A stretch of 64,000 bases of DNA. Origin: Belnapia arida. Its GTDB lineage: Bacteria > Pseudomonadota > Alphaproteobacteria > Acetobacterales > Acetobacteraceae. The stretch covers positions 1-64,000 of the forward strand of contig NZ_JAETWB010000007.1 in NCBI RefSeq assembly GCF_016773205.1. Reading direction: 5' to 3'. Both the position numbers and the translations under genes were made by a program. The notes below the pieces were generated by a model. The model made no database searches. It was not told the DNA's origin and saw only the letters and a program-made list of their open reading frames with translations. Below are positions 50,965 to 61,382 of the stretch, piece after piece; position 1 is the first letter of the stretch, and every line of letters begins with the position of its first letter.

Positions 50965-52116
50965 TCAATCGCGTGCCGGACCGAATTCCGCATTCCGATG
51001 GACATAGACCGACAGCAACAACCCGAAGCCCAGCATGGTCGTCAGCATGGCCGAGCCGCCATGGGAGATCAGCGGCAGCGGCACCCCGCCGACGGGAATG
51101 GAGCCCGTTACCATCGCTACGTTCACAAAGACGTAGAGGAAGAAGTTGGTCCCGAGCCCCACCGCGATCAGTCGGCCGAACTGATGCCGGCAGCGCAGCG
51201 CGACCGTGAAGCAGAAGACCAGCACCAGCGAGAGCAGCCCGAGCACCGCCAGCGCCCCGACCAGGCCGAATTCTTCGGCGATCATCGTAAAGATGAAGTC
51301 GGTCTGCTTCTCGGGGAGGAAATTCAGATGCCCCTGCGTCCCCTGCAGGAAGCCCTTGCCCCAGAGCCCACCCGAGCCGAGCGCGATCTTCGACTGGATG
51401 ATGTTATACCCCGCCCCCAGTGGGTCGCTCGCCGGGTCGAGGAAGGTGGTGATCCGCGCCCGCTGATAGTCATGCAGGTGATCATAGGCGATCGGTGCCG
51501 CCACCGCGACGCCGCCGGCGGCCAGTGCAAATTTCCACCAGCGCATCCCGGCGGCGAAGAACACCGCTGCCCCAACCATGCCGGTGATGAGCGCCGTTCC
51601 CAGATTGGGCTGCTTCAGGACCAGCCCGACCGGCAACAGCACCGCCACTCCCGGCGGAATCAGAAAAAGCAGGTTGCCCATCCGCTCCCAGCTCGCCCGC
51701 TGGAACCAGGCGGCGAGGCCGAGCACCAGCATGATCTTCATCAGCTCCGAGGGCTGGAGCTGCAAGGGCCCGATATCGATCCAGCGCTGCGCTCCCTTCC
51801 CCACATTGCCGTGCACCAGCACCAGCACCAGCAGTGCGATCCCCACCGCGTAGCCGAGCCAGGCCAGCCGCGCGACGAAGCGGATATCAACCATCGCGAT
51901 GGAGAGCATCAGCACAAGGCCAAAGCCGAAGCGCAGCGCATGCTTCGCCGCATAGGGCTCCGCCGACCCACCGCCGGCCGAATAGAGTGCCACGTAGCCG
52001 ACGGCCGCGATGGCGCAGAGCAGCAGCACGAAGCTCCAGGGGATGAACCAAAGCTTCTGCAACAGTCCGACGCCGCGGTCCCGCGTCAACAAGCGCCGCT
52101 CGTAGGTGACGCTCAT
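50965..52116 (-). CDS. rodA: Rod-shape peptidoglycan glycosyltransferase RodA (SEDS family)
   Basis: A 383-residue SEDS polymerase with about 10 membrane helices. Diagnostic patterns are GKGAQRWIDIGPLQLQPSEL and, near the C-terminus, GGVPLPLISHGGSAML. It polymerises glycan strands in the elongasome together with PBP2. Its ATG overlaps the mrdA stop by 4 bp. It is the last gene of the mreBCD-mrdA-rodA operon and the only member that ends at a non-coding border (tRNA-Lys). Confidence 0.95.
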   Translation of the reverse strand: MSVTYERRLLTRDRGVGLLQKLWFIPWSFVLLLCAIAAVGYVALYSAGGGSAEPYAAKHALRFGFGLVLMLSIAMVDIRFVARLAWLGYAVGIALLVLVLVHGNVGKGAQRWIDIGPLQLQPSELMKIMLVLGLAAWFQRASWERMGNLLFLIPPGVAVLLPVGLVLKQPNLGTALITGMVGAAVFFAAGMRWWKFALAAGGVAVAAPIAYDHLHDYQRARITTFLDPASDPLGAGYNIIQSKIALGSGGLWGKGFLQGTQGHLNFLPEKQTDFIFTMIAEEFGLVGALAVLGLLSLVLVFCFTVALRCRHQFGRLIAVGLGTNFFLYVFVNVAMVTGSIPVGGVPLPLISHGGSAMLTTMLGFGLLLSVYVHRNAEFGPARD

Positions 52117-54027
52117 CGCCCCACCTCGGCCACGCGCTGGCCGGGTGCCGGGCGCAGCCGGTTGAACACCTCCACCATGGCGTCGCGGGCCAGCGGCGCC
52201 GCGGCCCCGGCGCCGCTCATGCCATGCTCCACCACCACGCTGACGGCATAGAGCGGGTTCTCATAAGGAGCGAAGGCGACGAAGAGCGCATGCGGCCGCC
52301 ATTCCCGCGGCTGGTTCTCCGCCTTGAAGCCGCGCTCCCGCTGCTCGCGGCTGACGCGCCGCACCTGGACGGAGCCGGTCTTCCCCGCCATCACCCCGAG
52401 CGCCGCCGGCAGCCTAGCGCCGAGCCCCGTGCCCCCCGGCTCGTTGACGACGGCCCACATCCCCTCGCGCATGAGCTTCAGATCCCGCTCCGGGATGCCG
52501 AGGCTCGGCCACTCCTCCGCCTTGCCGCCCCGCCCTGCCGCCGATCATCCGGGTGAGGTGCGGCTGCACCGCCCGCCCCGTCGCCAGCCGCGCCGTCATG
52601 GTGGCAAGCTGCAAAGGCGTCAGTTGGTAGAAGCCCTGGCCGATGCCATGCACGACGGTATCGCCGAGGTTCCACGGCTTGCCCTGCGCCTGACGCCAGG
52701 CCCGCGTCGGCACCAGCCCCCTCTTCGTCCCTGGTAGTTCGATGTCCAGCTCCGTCCCGAGCCCGAAGCGGTTAGCCATGGCGGCAATCCGGTCGATGCC
52801 GGTGCGTTTCGCCACCTCGTAGAAATAGACGTCGCAGGACAGCTTGATGGCGCCCCGCAGGTCGAGCGAGCCATGCCCGTGCCGCTGCCAGCAATGGAAG
52901 CGCGTATCACCGAGATCCATATGGCCGGGGCAGAAGACCCGGTCGCCCGGCGTCACCACCCGCGCCTCCAGCCCGGCGAGTCCGACGATCATCTTGAAGG
53001 TGGAGCCCGGCGCATAGAGCCCGTTGGTCGCCTTGTTGATCAGCGGCGTCGCCCGGTTCGACGTCCATTGCCGCCATTGCGCGGCCGAGACGCCGGCGTT
53101 GAACACATTCGGGTCGAAGGAGGGCTGCGAGGCCATGGCCAGCACCTCGCCGTTCCGCGCATCCATGACGACGATGCTGGTGCCTTCCTCGATCCTGCCG
53201 CGCAGCGCCTTCTGCAGCTCGGCATCGACCGAGATCTGCACATCCTGCCCCGGCACGCCCTCCCGCCGGTCCAGCTCGCGGATCACCCGCCCGACGGCGT
53301 TGACCTCGAGCTGCACCGCCCCCGCCCGCCCGCGCAGCAGCAGGTCGTGATACCGCTCGATCCCCGCCCGGCCGACGCGGATGCCCGGCAGCTCCAGCAG
53401 CGGGTCGCCATCCATGTCCCGCTCGGCCGGCGGCGCCACATAGCCGACGAGATGCGACAGATGCTCCCCCTCCGGGTAGAGCCGCGTGGTACCGACATCG
53501 ATCAGAATGCCCGGCAGGTCCGGCGCATTCACCTCGATCCGCGCCATGTCCTCCCAGCTGAGGAATTCCCGCACCGCGACCGGCACGAAGCGCCGCCGCC
53601 GCCGCAGTTCACGCTCGATCCGCGCCCGCTCCTGCTCGGTCAGCGGCACGATCCGCGAGAAGGTGTCGAGGGTCGCCCCCACATCCTGGGTCTGCTCGGC
53701 GACCAGCAGGGCCCGCCAGTTCAGCTGGTTCCCCGCCACCACCTGCCCGTTGCGGTCGAGGATGCGCCCGCGCGGCGGCGGGATCAGCCGAGCGGAGACG
53801 CGGTTCTCTTCGGCGAGGGTCGCATAGCGGTCACCCTCCTCCGATTGCAGCCGGTAGAGCCGGCTGCCGAGGAAGCCGAACAGCCCGAGCTGCCCCACCC
53901 CGAGCAGCAGCGCCCGGCGGGTAAAGACGCCCCTGCGGCGCTCCTCTTCCTTGCGCACGCCCTTGAAGCCGGACCCGCCCGGCTTGCCGCTGCCGAGCCC
54001 CCGCTCCGCCCTGCGCCAAAGAGTCAT
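52113..54027 (-). pseudogene. mrdA: mrdA (penicillin-binding protein 2) with a single-base frameshift
   Basis: The locus would encode a ~637-residue transpeptidase of the elongasome. Residues 1-~500 are in one frame: a membrane anchor near residues 40-60, the dimerisation domain, the catalytic SxxK (GSTFKM, about residue 340) and SxN-type SCD (about 395). A +1 base in the CCCC run at 52528-52531 moves the rest (KTG motif at AGKTGSVQV, about residue 547) to another frame. Removing one base restores GGKAEEWPSLGIPE and full length. Neighbours mreD and rodA overlap it by 4 bp each. An essential gene is expected here, so a sequencing error is as likely as a true mutation. Confidence 0.9.
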
Positions 54028-54557
54028 GGCGCGCTCTCCGCGCGACTCATCGCCTCATGGATGCGGCTCATGATCCAGGCGAGGCCCGGGTAGAGCCCCG
54101 CGCTCAGCATCACCTGATACAACCCCGGAGCCACTGGCAACACGCGCCACCCCAGCACCACTTGCAGCAGCCATTCCAGCGCCGCCGCCCCCAGCGCCAC
54201 CCCGCAATAGGCCAGCCAGACGGCGAGGAAGGACTGCTTCACCAGGAAGCGCCGCCACCGCGTCACCAGCCCCGTCACCACCAGCAGGGTCAGCACGCCG
54301 GAGCCGACCGGGGCGAAGCTCAGCAGGTCCCCCAGCAGCCCCAGCCCGAACACCGCCAGCGGCGGCAGGGCGGCCGGGCGAAACACCGACCAGAAGACGA
54401 TGCAGGGCAGCGCCACCGCCGGCAGCAGGCCGGGCAGCCCGACCGGCACCGCCGCCAGCACCATCAGCAGGGCGGTCAGGCCCGTCGGAAAGGCGGCCCG
54501 GGCCACCGCGTCGATCTGGCGCAGCAACCCCATGGCAGGGACTGGGCGCCCTCTCAT
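54024..54557 (-). CDS. mreD: Rod shape-determining protein MreD
   Basis: A 177-residue inner-membrane protein with about five helices, matching MreD in size and in the LGLLGDLLSFAPVGSGVLTLL segment. It links the MreBC cytoskeleton with peptidoglycan synthesis. ATG 54557 is used; a later ATG (54533, MGLLRQIDAV) fits the family start better. It overlaps mrdA by 4 bp and follows mreC by 6 bp. Confidence 0.85.
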   Translation of the reverse strand: MRGRPVPAMGLLRQIDAVARAAFPTGLTALLMVLAAVPVGLPGLLPAVALPCIVFWSVFRPAALPPLAVFGLGLLGDLLSFAPVGSGVLTLLVVTGLVTRWRRFLVKQSFLAVWLAYCGVALGAAALEWLLQVVLGWRVLPVAPGLYQVMLSAGLYPGLAWIMSRIHEAMSRAESAP

Positions 54558-54563
54558 GGCGCG

Positions 54564-55427
54564 CTACCGCCTGGGCCGCGGCTCGGGCCGCGCCACGGCT
54601 TCCGGCGGCAGGATGCCACCCAGCCCGTAATCGAAGAGCCGCACCACATCCAACCGATCCAACCGAGCGAAGAGCTCGACCTCCGGCGCCCCGCCCTCGC
54701 TGCGGCGGACGATGCCGACCGGCAGACCGGCCGGGAAGGCCCCCGCCTCGGCGCTGGTGACGATGCGCTCGCCATCCTCTGGCGCCGAACCCTCCGGCCA
54801 GTGTTGCAGGCGCGGCCGGGCGCCGTTGGTGCCGACCATCATCGCCCGCGCCCGGCTGCCCTCCAGCACTACGGGGATGCGGCTGTTCATGTCGGTCGCC
54901 AGCAGGACGCGCGCGGAGCGCAGGCCTACCTCGGTCACCCGCCCGACCAGCCCGCGCTCGTCGAGGGCAATCTGCCCCTTCCTGACGCCATGATTGGGCC
55001 TGATGCCAAGCAGCACCGCCCGCGCATAGATTCCGCCACCATCGGCGACGACGCGCACGGTCTGGAACGCCGGCGCCGCCTCGGGCACGAAACGGAGCTG
55101 CCGCTGCAACACCACATTCTCGGCCTCAAGCGCCAGTGCTGTCGCCTGCCAGCGCCGCAGCCGCTCGTTCTCCTCGCGCAGCTGGGCATTCTCCGCTCGC
55201 AGGTTGAGCAGGAATTCGGCCTCCTGCACCGCCCCCCGCACCGAGGCCACCGGCTGCTGCAAGGTGGCCCAGATCGGTGCCAGGGCATCGGCCAGCACCA
55301 TCCGCGCCCGTTCCGCCAGCAGTGCGTCAGCCTTGCCCAGCAACATGGTCCCGAAGGCCAGTGCGATCAGCACGGGCAGGGACAAGCGGGACAGGGCCTG
55401 CCGAAGCGGAATGCTGAGCCGGATCAC
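54564..55427 (-). CDS. mreC: Rod shape-determining protein MreC
   Basis: A 287-residue protein with a membrane anchor (about residues 15-35), a coiled coil (about 65-110, AENAQLREENERLRRWQAT) and two beta domains. Motifs RVVADGGGIYARAVLLG, GLVGRVTEVG and LLATDMNSRIPVV are typical. It starts with GTG at 55427. MreC connects MreB to PBP2 and RodA. Confidence 0.92.
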   Translation of the reverse strand: MIRLSIPLRQALSRLSLPVLIALAFGTMLLGKADALLAERARMVLADALAPIWATLQQPVASVRGAVQEAEFLLNLRAENAQLREENERLRRWQATALALEAENVVLQRQLRFVPEAAPAFQTVRVVADGGGIYARAVLLGIRPNHGVRKGQIALDERGLVGRVTEVGLRSARVLLATDMNSRIPVVLEGSRARAMMVGTNGARPRLQHWPEGSAPEDGERIVTSAEAGAFPAGLPVGIVRRSEGGAPEVELFARLDRLDVVRLFDYGLGGILPPEAVARPEPRPRR

Positions 55428-55483
55428 GCCGCCTCCTGGAGCCCCTGGGTTGAGCCGGGCTACTCGCGGAAACTAATTGGTCA

Positions 55484-56551
<1,068 letters not shown>

Positions 56552-56759
56552 CTACCGGCCATCCAGCCCGTCAACCAGAAGGTTATGTTCGGATCCGAAA
56601 TCACCGGTCCGCGAGGTGTAGCGGATGCCGTGCCCTTACCGCCCCGGCGCGCGCCACTCAAGCATCCTCTCCGCGGCCCACGGGGCTGCGACCGGGGCAG
56701 ACCGCAACCCAAGCGGAACGTCACGCGTTGTGGCCCTGGAAACACGGGAGATCCAAATC

Positions 56760-56996
56760 ATGCGGAAAGCAGCCATCCTCCTCCTGGCTACCCTCGCTCT
56801 CGGCGCCTGCGGCTACCGCACCGGCGACCGGGCCGTCTCCGGCGGCCTGCTCGGCGCGGGCGCTGGCGCGGGCGTTGCCGCGCTGACCGGCGGCGGCGTC
56901 GGCACCGGCGCGTTGATCGGCGGTGCGGCGGGCGCCGCGGGTGGCGCGCTCACCAGCGGGCGGAATGTCAATCTCGGCCGGCCGGCCTGGCGCTGA
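56760..56996 (+). CDS. Small glycine-zipper lipoprotein
   Basis: A 78-residue lipoprotein: signal peptide with lipobox LGAC (Cys at residue 17, LALGACGYRTGD) followed by a Gly/Ala-rich segment (GGLLGAGAGAGVAALTGGG) of glycine-zipper type, as in small outer-membrane lipoproteins such as SlyB or YMGG-repeat proteins. The function is unknown. GGGAG lies about 9 bp upstream of the ATG. Divergent from mreB. Confidence 0.75.
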   Translation: MRKAAILLLATLALGACGYRTGDRAVSGGLLGAGAGAGVAALTGGGVGTGALIGGAAGAAGGALTSGRNVNLGRPAWR

Positions 56997-57070
56997 AGGC
57001 TTAGCGGGGACTGCGCCACCCAGCGCATCCCCGCCTCGTCCCAGCCACCATCGGGTGGCCGCATCATCAA

Positions 57071-57092
57071 GGGGCCCACTCGGGCCCCTCTT
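57071..57092 (+). terminator. Hairpin terminator after the lipoprotein gene
   Basis: A 7-bp stem GGGGCCC/GGGCCCC with loop ACTC is followed by TCTTC. It touches the stop codon of the convergent ABC gene and may serve both directions. Confidence 0.6.
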
Positions 57093-58933
57093 CAATTGGG
57101 CTCGCCGGCCTTGGAAGACTTACGGCGGAAGAGGCGCCGTATCGGGTTGCGCTGACTCGTCTTGCGGCGCGGGCGGCGCCGCCCCAGCCGGGCCCCTTCC
57201 GTCCCCGGAGCCAGTTTCAGCGTGCGGTCGTGATAGGCGTCGAGCCCCGGCCGATGCCCGATCGACACCAGCGCGCTTCCGGCCAGTTCCTCGCCGAACA
57301 TCCGCATCATGGCATCCTGGTTCGCCTCGTCGAGCGCCGCCGTCGCCTCATCCATGAAGACCCAGCCCGGCCGGTGCAGCAGCAGCCGGGCGAAGGCCAG
57401 GCGTTGCTGCTCGCCGAGGGAGAGGATGCGGTCCCAGCGTTCCTCTTCATCCAGCCGCGGCACCAGCCCTTCCAGCGCGCAGCGCTCAAGCGCCGCCTGC
57501 ACCGCCTCGCGCGGGAATTCCTCGGCCGGCGCCGGATAGGTCAGCGCCGCATGCAGCGTGCCGAGCGGCAGATAGGGTCGCTGCGGCATGAACATCATCG
57601 ACTTTCGGCGAGGAATCCGGATCGCACCCGATCCCCAGGGCCACAGGCCTGCGATCGCCCGGAACAGCGTCGACTTCCCGCTGCCGCTCTCGCCGAGGAT
57701 CAGTACCCGCTCGCCAGGAGCGATCTCGGCATTCGCCTCCTCGATCACCAGCGTTCCATCGACCTGGGCGATCTGAAGGTCGCGGAAGGCCAGCACCTCC
57801 CGCCCATCCTCATCCGGCCCCTCCTCGATCTCGATCACGGCATCCGACTCGCTGACATCGGCCCCGTCCAGCGTCTCCTCCAGCTCCACCACGCGCGCCA
57901 CGTGGCTGCGCCAATCGGCCAGGCGCGGGAAGTTGTCGACGAACCAGTTGAGGCTGCTCGTCACCTGCCCGAAGGCGGAAGAGATTTGCATCAGCACCCC
58001 CAGCGTGATGGCACCCGCGAAATAGCGCGGGCTCGCCACCAGCACGGGGAAGACCGTCAGCAGCATCCCATAGGCCGAGGTCAGCCACATCAGCCGCCGC
58101 TCGCTCCGCATCAGGTCGAGCATGGATCGCGCCACCTGGCCGAAGGCGCGGTGCAAGCCGCGCTCCTCATCCGCTTCGCCGCCGATCAGCGCGATGCCCT
58201 CGCTGCTCTCGCGCAGCCGCACCAGGGCGAAGCGATGGTCGCTCTCCGCCTCGTTCCGCCGGATATTGGCCTCGACCATCGGCCGTCCGATGAACCAGGT
58301 CAGCGCCGAGCCGATGCCCGCATAGAGCAGCGCCGCGAAGACCATGTAGCCGGGGATCTCGAACTCGCTGCTGCCGAGCGCGACATGCAGAGGCCCGGAC
58401 AAGGTCCACAGGATGCCGACGAAGGAAACCAGCATCAGCACGGAGCTGACCAGCCCCACCGCCATGTCGACCGCGATCGCCGTCGCCCAGCGCGTGTTCT
58501 CGCTGATCCGCTGGTCCGGATTGTCCGCGGCATCCGGCAGGAAATTGATGCGGTAGTGCCGCCCGCCCTCCAGCCAGCGGTGCTGCAACCGCTTCACCAG
58601 CCACTCCCGCCAGTGGAGTTGCAGCATCTGCCGCATGTAAAGCTGGAAGACCGCCGTCACCATGCTGCCGATGGTGAGCGCCATGAACAGGCCGAGCTGG
58701 CCAAAGAAGGCATCGCGGTCGCGTGACTCGAGGGCGTTGAAAAAGTCCCGGTTCCAGATGTTGAACCGCACCTGCACGGCGATTTGCAGCAGCGTCAGCC
58801 CCAGCACGCCGGCGGTCAGCCACCAGGCCCGCCGCCGCTCCTCCCCCCTGTAGTATTGCGAGGTGAGCCGCCAGAAGCTGGCCATGAAACCGGGCTTGCC
58901 GCCATCCTCCCGGCGGTCGTCATCATCGGACAT
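57092..58933 (-). CDS. ABC transporter, fused permease/ATPase (YddA/SbmA-like family)
   Basis: A 613-residue half transporter. The N-terminal ~330 residues contain about six membrane helices and the family pattern RFNIWNRDFFNALESRD. The ATPase has Walker A GESGSGKST, signature LSLGEQQR and Walker B VFMDEATAALDE. The subgroup resembles YddA and the eukaryotic ABCD proteins. The substrate is unknown. A basic C-terminal tail (RRRPRRKTSQRNPIRRL) is unusual. It follows the secreted protein gene by 2 bp, so they form an operon. Confidence 0.88.
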   Translation of the reverse strand: MSDDDDRREDGGKPGFMASFWRLTSQYYRGEERRRAWWLTAGVLGLTLLQIAVQVRFNIWNRDFFNALESRDRDAFFGQLGLFMALTIGSMVTAVFQLYMRQMLQLHWREWLVKRLQHRWLEGGRHYRINFLPDAADNPDQRISENTRWATAIAVDMAVGLVSSVLMLVSFVGILWTLSGPLHVALGSSEFEIPGYMVFAALLYAGIGSALTWFIGRPMVEANIRRNEAESDHRFALVRLRESSEGIALIGGEADEERGLHRAFGQVARSMLDLMRSERRLMWLTSAYGMLLTVFPVLVASPRYFAGAITLGVLMQISSAFGQVTSSLNWFVDNFPRLADWRSHVARVVELEETLDGADVSESDAVIEIEEGPDEDGREVLAFRDLQIAQVDGTLVIEEANAEIAPGERVLILGESGSGKSTLFRAIAGLWPWGSGAIRIPRRKSMMFMPQRPYLPLGTLHAALTYPAPAEEFPREAVQAALERCALEGLVPRLDEEERWDRILSLGEQQRLAFARLLLHRPGWVFMDEATAALDEANQDAMMRMFGEELAGSALVSIGHRPGLDAYHDRTLKLAPGTEGARLGRRRPRRKTSQRNPIRRLFRRKSSKAGEPN

Positions 58934-58935
58934 GG

Positions 58936-59604
58936 TCAGCGCTGCAAGCCGGGGAGGGGCTGCAGCGCATCGGGTGCCGGGCCGAGCTGCTGGGCGAGAA
59001 GCGCGCGTCCATCGGGCCCTTCCCGCCCCGGTCCGGAGGCAGCCAGCGCCTGCCCCGGTTTCAAGATGTCCTGCACGCTGTCCACGGCGGCGGCCGGCAC
59101 CAGTACGACACTGCCATCCTCCAGGATCGCGCCCGCCACGTCACCCTGCGGAGTATAGTAGGGCTGCTTGACCGTGCCGGAGAGACGGAGCGACGCGCTG
59201 CCCTCCTGCGCCGCCCGCCCGCCGAGGCGCCAGTAGAAGCGGTCCACCACCACGGGCGTCGCATCCGAACTCGGGGCGAAGGCCAGCATGGTGATAACCG
59301 GGGCGCGCCGCGCCCGGATGCCCCAGATGATGACGGATTTCCCGGTAGGCGCGTCCCGCCGCACCGCTTCCGCCACATCGGGCGGGAAGACCACCTGCGG
59401 GCCCTCTTTGAAGATCAACCCATCCACCTCGCCGCGCGGATTGGGCAGATATCGCTCGACGGTGCCGGTAAAGGAGGGAAGCTGGGTCGGATCGAACCAG
59501 AGATCCGGCTCGCCCCGCCGGCCCGCTACGGTCTGCGCCCGCGCCGCGCCACCCGAGGGCGCGGCGGCCAGAACAGCGATCAGGCCGCGCCTCCCGAGCT
59601 TCAT
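58936..59604 (-). CDS. Secreted protein with a duplicated beta-domain, unknown
   Basis: A 222-residue exported protein (signal peptide ~1-22, [15 protein letters not shown]). Two similar ~45-residue units occur: [18 protein letters not shown] with QVVFPPDV, and [18 protein letters not shown] with SVVLVPAAA. The repeats resemble OB-like domains but I do not recognise the family. It overlaps the DUF1328 gene by 4 bp (ATGA) and is followed 2 bp later by the ABC gene. Confidence 0.65.
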   Translation of the reverse strand: MKLGRRGLIAVLAAAPSGGAARAQTVAGRRGEPDLWFDPTQLPSFTGTVERYLPNPRGEVDGLIFKEGPQVVFPPDVAEAVRRDAPTGKSVIIWGIRARRAPVITMLAFAPSSDATPVVVDRFYWRLGGRAAQEGSASLRLSGTVKQPYYTPQGDVAGAILEDGSVVLVPAAAVDSVQDILKPGQALAASGPGREGPDGRALLAQQLGPAPDALQPLPGLQR

Positions 59605-59765
59605 GCGCCGCGGATGACTCCAAAAATCAGGGAGACGAGGAACAGCACGATGAAGATGGTGAAAAGGATTTTGGCAATGCCAGCCGAGGCCGAGGCGATG
59701 CCGCCGAAACCGAACAACCCAGCGACAAGGGCGACAACAAGGAAGATCAAGGTCCAGTAGAGCAT
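59601..59765 (-). CDS. DUF1328-family small membrane protein
   Basis: A 54-residue protein with two membrane helices and the family pattern [23 protein letters not shown]1328/YtjA proteins are often induced by stress and have unknown function. ATG 59765 (MLYW) is chosen because GGAGG lies 7 bp upstream; the open frame 9 codons longer lacks a ribosome site. It leads a three-gene operon ending with the ABC transporter. Confidence 0.88.
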   Translation of the reverse strand: MLYWTLIFLVVALVAGLFGFGGIASASAGIAKILFTIFIVLFLVSLIFGVIRGA

Positions 59766-59978
59766 GGCATCCTCCGCAGGGTGTGCCGGCAAAACGCTGC
59801 CACCTCTGCTCGGTTGCCTAAGCCTAACGAGCGTCCCAGTTAACGAACCTGTGTCACATCAAACCCGCTCAAAACCGGCCATTTCCTGACGCTCTACCGC
59901 AGCCTTGCCGCGGAAGGCGGTGCGGAACCTTGGGTTCGAGGGACCACCCGCCCCAGTGAAGCGATCTTTAGTGACGCT

Positions 59979-60725
59979 TCAAACCGGCCGCACGCCGCGC
60001 GTCACCGCTTGGTAAGTGGCGACAGCCAGCGTCGTCGGGTCGAACGGCTTGGTGATGACGAAAGCCGGCTCCACCGCCTCGCCGGTCAGCAGCCGCTCCG
60101 GATAGGCGGTGACGAAGATCACCGGCGCCGTCAGGTCGCGCAAGATGCGGGCGACCGCGCTCGCCCCGTCGCCACCGGCGCCAAGGTTGATATCGGCCAG
60201 CACCAGCCCCGGCCGCTCCGCCCGCGCCAACTCCACCGCCTCGGTTTCTGTCGCGGCGATGCCGACGACGCTGTGGCCGCAGCGCTCCACCAACTCCTGG
60301 ATGTCAAGGGCGATGATCGGCTCGTCCTCGATGATAAGCACCCGGGCGGTGACGCCGGTGCGCAGCCCGTCGCGGGCTACGAGCAACTCCGCCTCCGCCT
60401 CGGCGGGGGCGATGCGGCAAGCTGCGGCCGCGGCGGTCAAGGGCTGCTCCTCCAGCGCGGTCAGCAACAGCAGCATGCGCTGCTGCAAGGTCAGCCCGGC
60501 GGGATCGATCCTTGGTCCGGAGTCCACGGCGCGGACGGCGTCGCCGACCGCGCCGTACAATATGGTACGCGGCGTCATTTCCTCGGGGAATTGCTGCGTC
60601 ATCACCTTGCGCAGCGCATCCGCCACCATTGCGTCACCCTGAGCCTGGGTTCCGGTCAGCGCGCGGGCATAGCGGCGCGCATAGGGCAACGCCTTGATCA
60701 TTCCCGCCCGGTCGATGGCACTCAT
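59979..60725 (-). CDS. phyR: PhyR, general stress response anti-anti-sigma regulator
   Basis: A 248-residue protein. The N-terminal ~115 residues mimic an ECF sigma factor (YARRYARALTGTQAQGD) and the C-terminal part is a receiver domain with the phospho-Asp in LVLADINL and the Lys in VITKPFDP. When phosphorylated, the sigma-like domain binds NepR and frees EcfG. ATG 60725 (MSAIDRAG) is preferred over GTG 60743. Divergent from the sigma and nepR genes. Confidence 0.93.
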   Translation of the reverse strand: MSAIDRAGMIKALPYARRYARALTGTQAQGDAMVADALRKVMTQQFPEEMTPRTILYGAVGDAVRAVDSGPRIDPAGLTLQQRMLLLLTALEEQPLTAAAAACRIAPAEAEAELLVARDGLRTGVTARVLIIEDEPIIALDIQELVERCGHSVVGIAATETEAVELARAERPGLVLADINLGAGGDGASAVARILRDLTAPVIFVTAYPERLLTGEAVEPAFVITKPFDPTTLAVATYQAVTRGVRPV

Positions 60726-60764
60726 GCCTTTCTCATCCTGCACAGGCGATGGATATCCTTATCG

Positions 60765-60780
60765 CACCCCTAAGGGGGTG
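60765..60780. other. Palindrome between phyR and the sigma gene
   Basis: CACCCC-TAAG-GGGGTG, a perfect 6-bp inverted repeat in the 69-bp divergent intergenic region. It could be a regulator-binding site shared by both genes; no sigma-factor consensus was recognised beside it. Confidence 0.35.
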
Positions 60781-60794
60781 ATATTGAGCATGTC

Positions 60795-61310
60795 GTGACC
60801 GAACAAGCCATGGATCGCGGGTTGCGGACAGCGCTCGCGCAATTGTTGCCCGAACTCCGGGCTTTCGCCCGGTACCTCTCGGGCTCGCGCACCGAGGCAG
60901 ACGATCTGGTACAGGAGGCGGTGCTGCGCACCCTGCGATCGCTCGACGGCAGGTCGGAGGGCGTGGATCTTCGCGCCTGGTGCCTCGCCGTCATCCGCAA
61001 CACTTTCCATGAGCAGCTTCGCTCGCGCCGCCGCGAACGCCGGCTTGCCGAAACCATGCCGGAAGAGCAGGAGGCTCCCGCCGAGCAGGAAGTCCCCGGC
61101 CGCATGCGCGACCTGACGCGGGCACTGCGCGATCTGCCGCCGCTGCTGCGCGAAGCGGTGATCCTGGTGGGTGCCCAGGGCCTGTCGCACCAGGAAGCCG
61201 CCGAGATCTGTGCCGTGCCGCTCGGCACCATGAAGGCTCGCGTCTCCCGTGCTCGCCGATTGCTCGCCGACGCGCTCGAAAAACAACCTCCCGATCCTGT
61301 GATGCTCTGA
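60795..61310 (+). CDS. ECF-type sigma factor (EcfG-like paralogue)
   Basis: A 171-residue ECF sigma factor with region 2 (DDLVQEAVLRTLRSL, DLRAWCLAVIRNTFHEQL) and region 4 HTH (LSHQEAAEICAVPLGTMKAR). It is similar to the downstream EcfG but lacks its N-terminal extension. GTG 60795 is the first usable start; an ATG five codons later (60810) fits equally. Two sigma genes beside phyR imply an extra or backup stress sigma factor. Confidence 0.85.
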   Translation: MTEQAMDRGLRTALAQLLPELRAFARYLSGSRTEADDLVQEAVLRTLRSLDGRSEGVDLRAWCLAVIRNTFHEQLRSRRRERRLAETMPEEQEAPAEQEVPGRMRDLTRALRDLPPLLREAVILVGAQGLSHQEAAEICAVPLGTMKARVSRARRLLADALEKQPPDPVML

Positions 61311-61382
61311 CGCGCGCGTGATGCATCCATCCGCTCCTGCCGGTCACTCCTTATCAGACGAACCAAGAGGGACCGGACGACT

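Noticed and set aside
59766-59978. A possible EcfG promoter upstream of the DUF1328 gene
   Set aside because: GGTTC and CGTT elements occur, but the -35 does not match GGAAC and the spacing is 15 rather than 16-17 bp.
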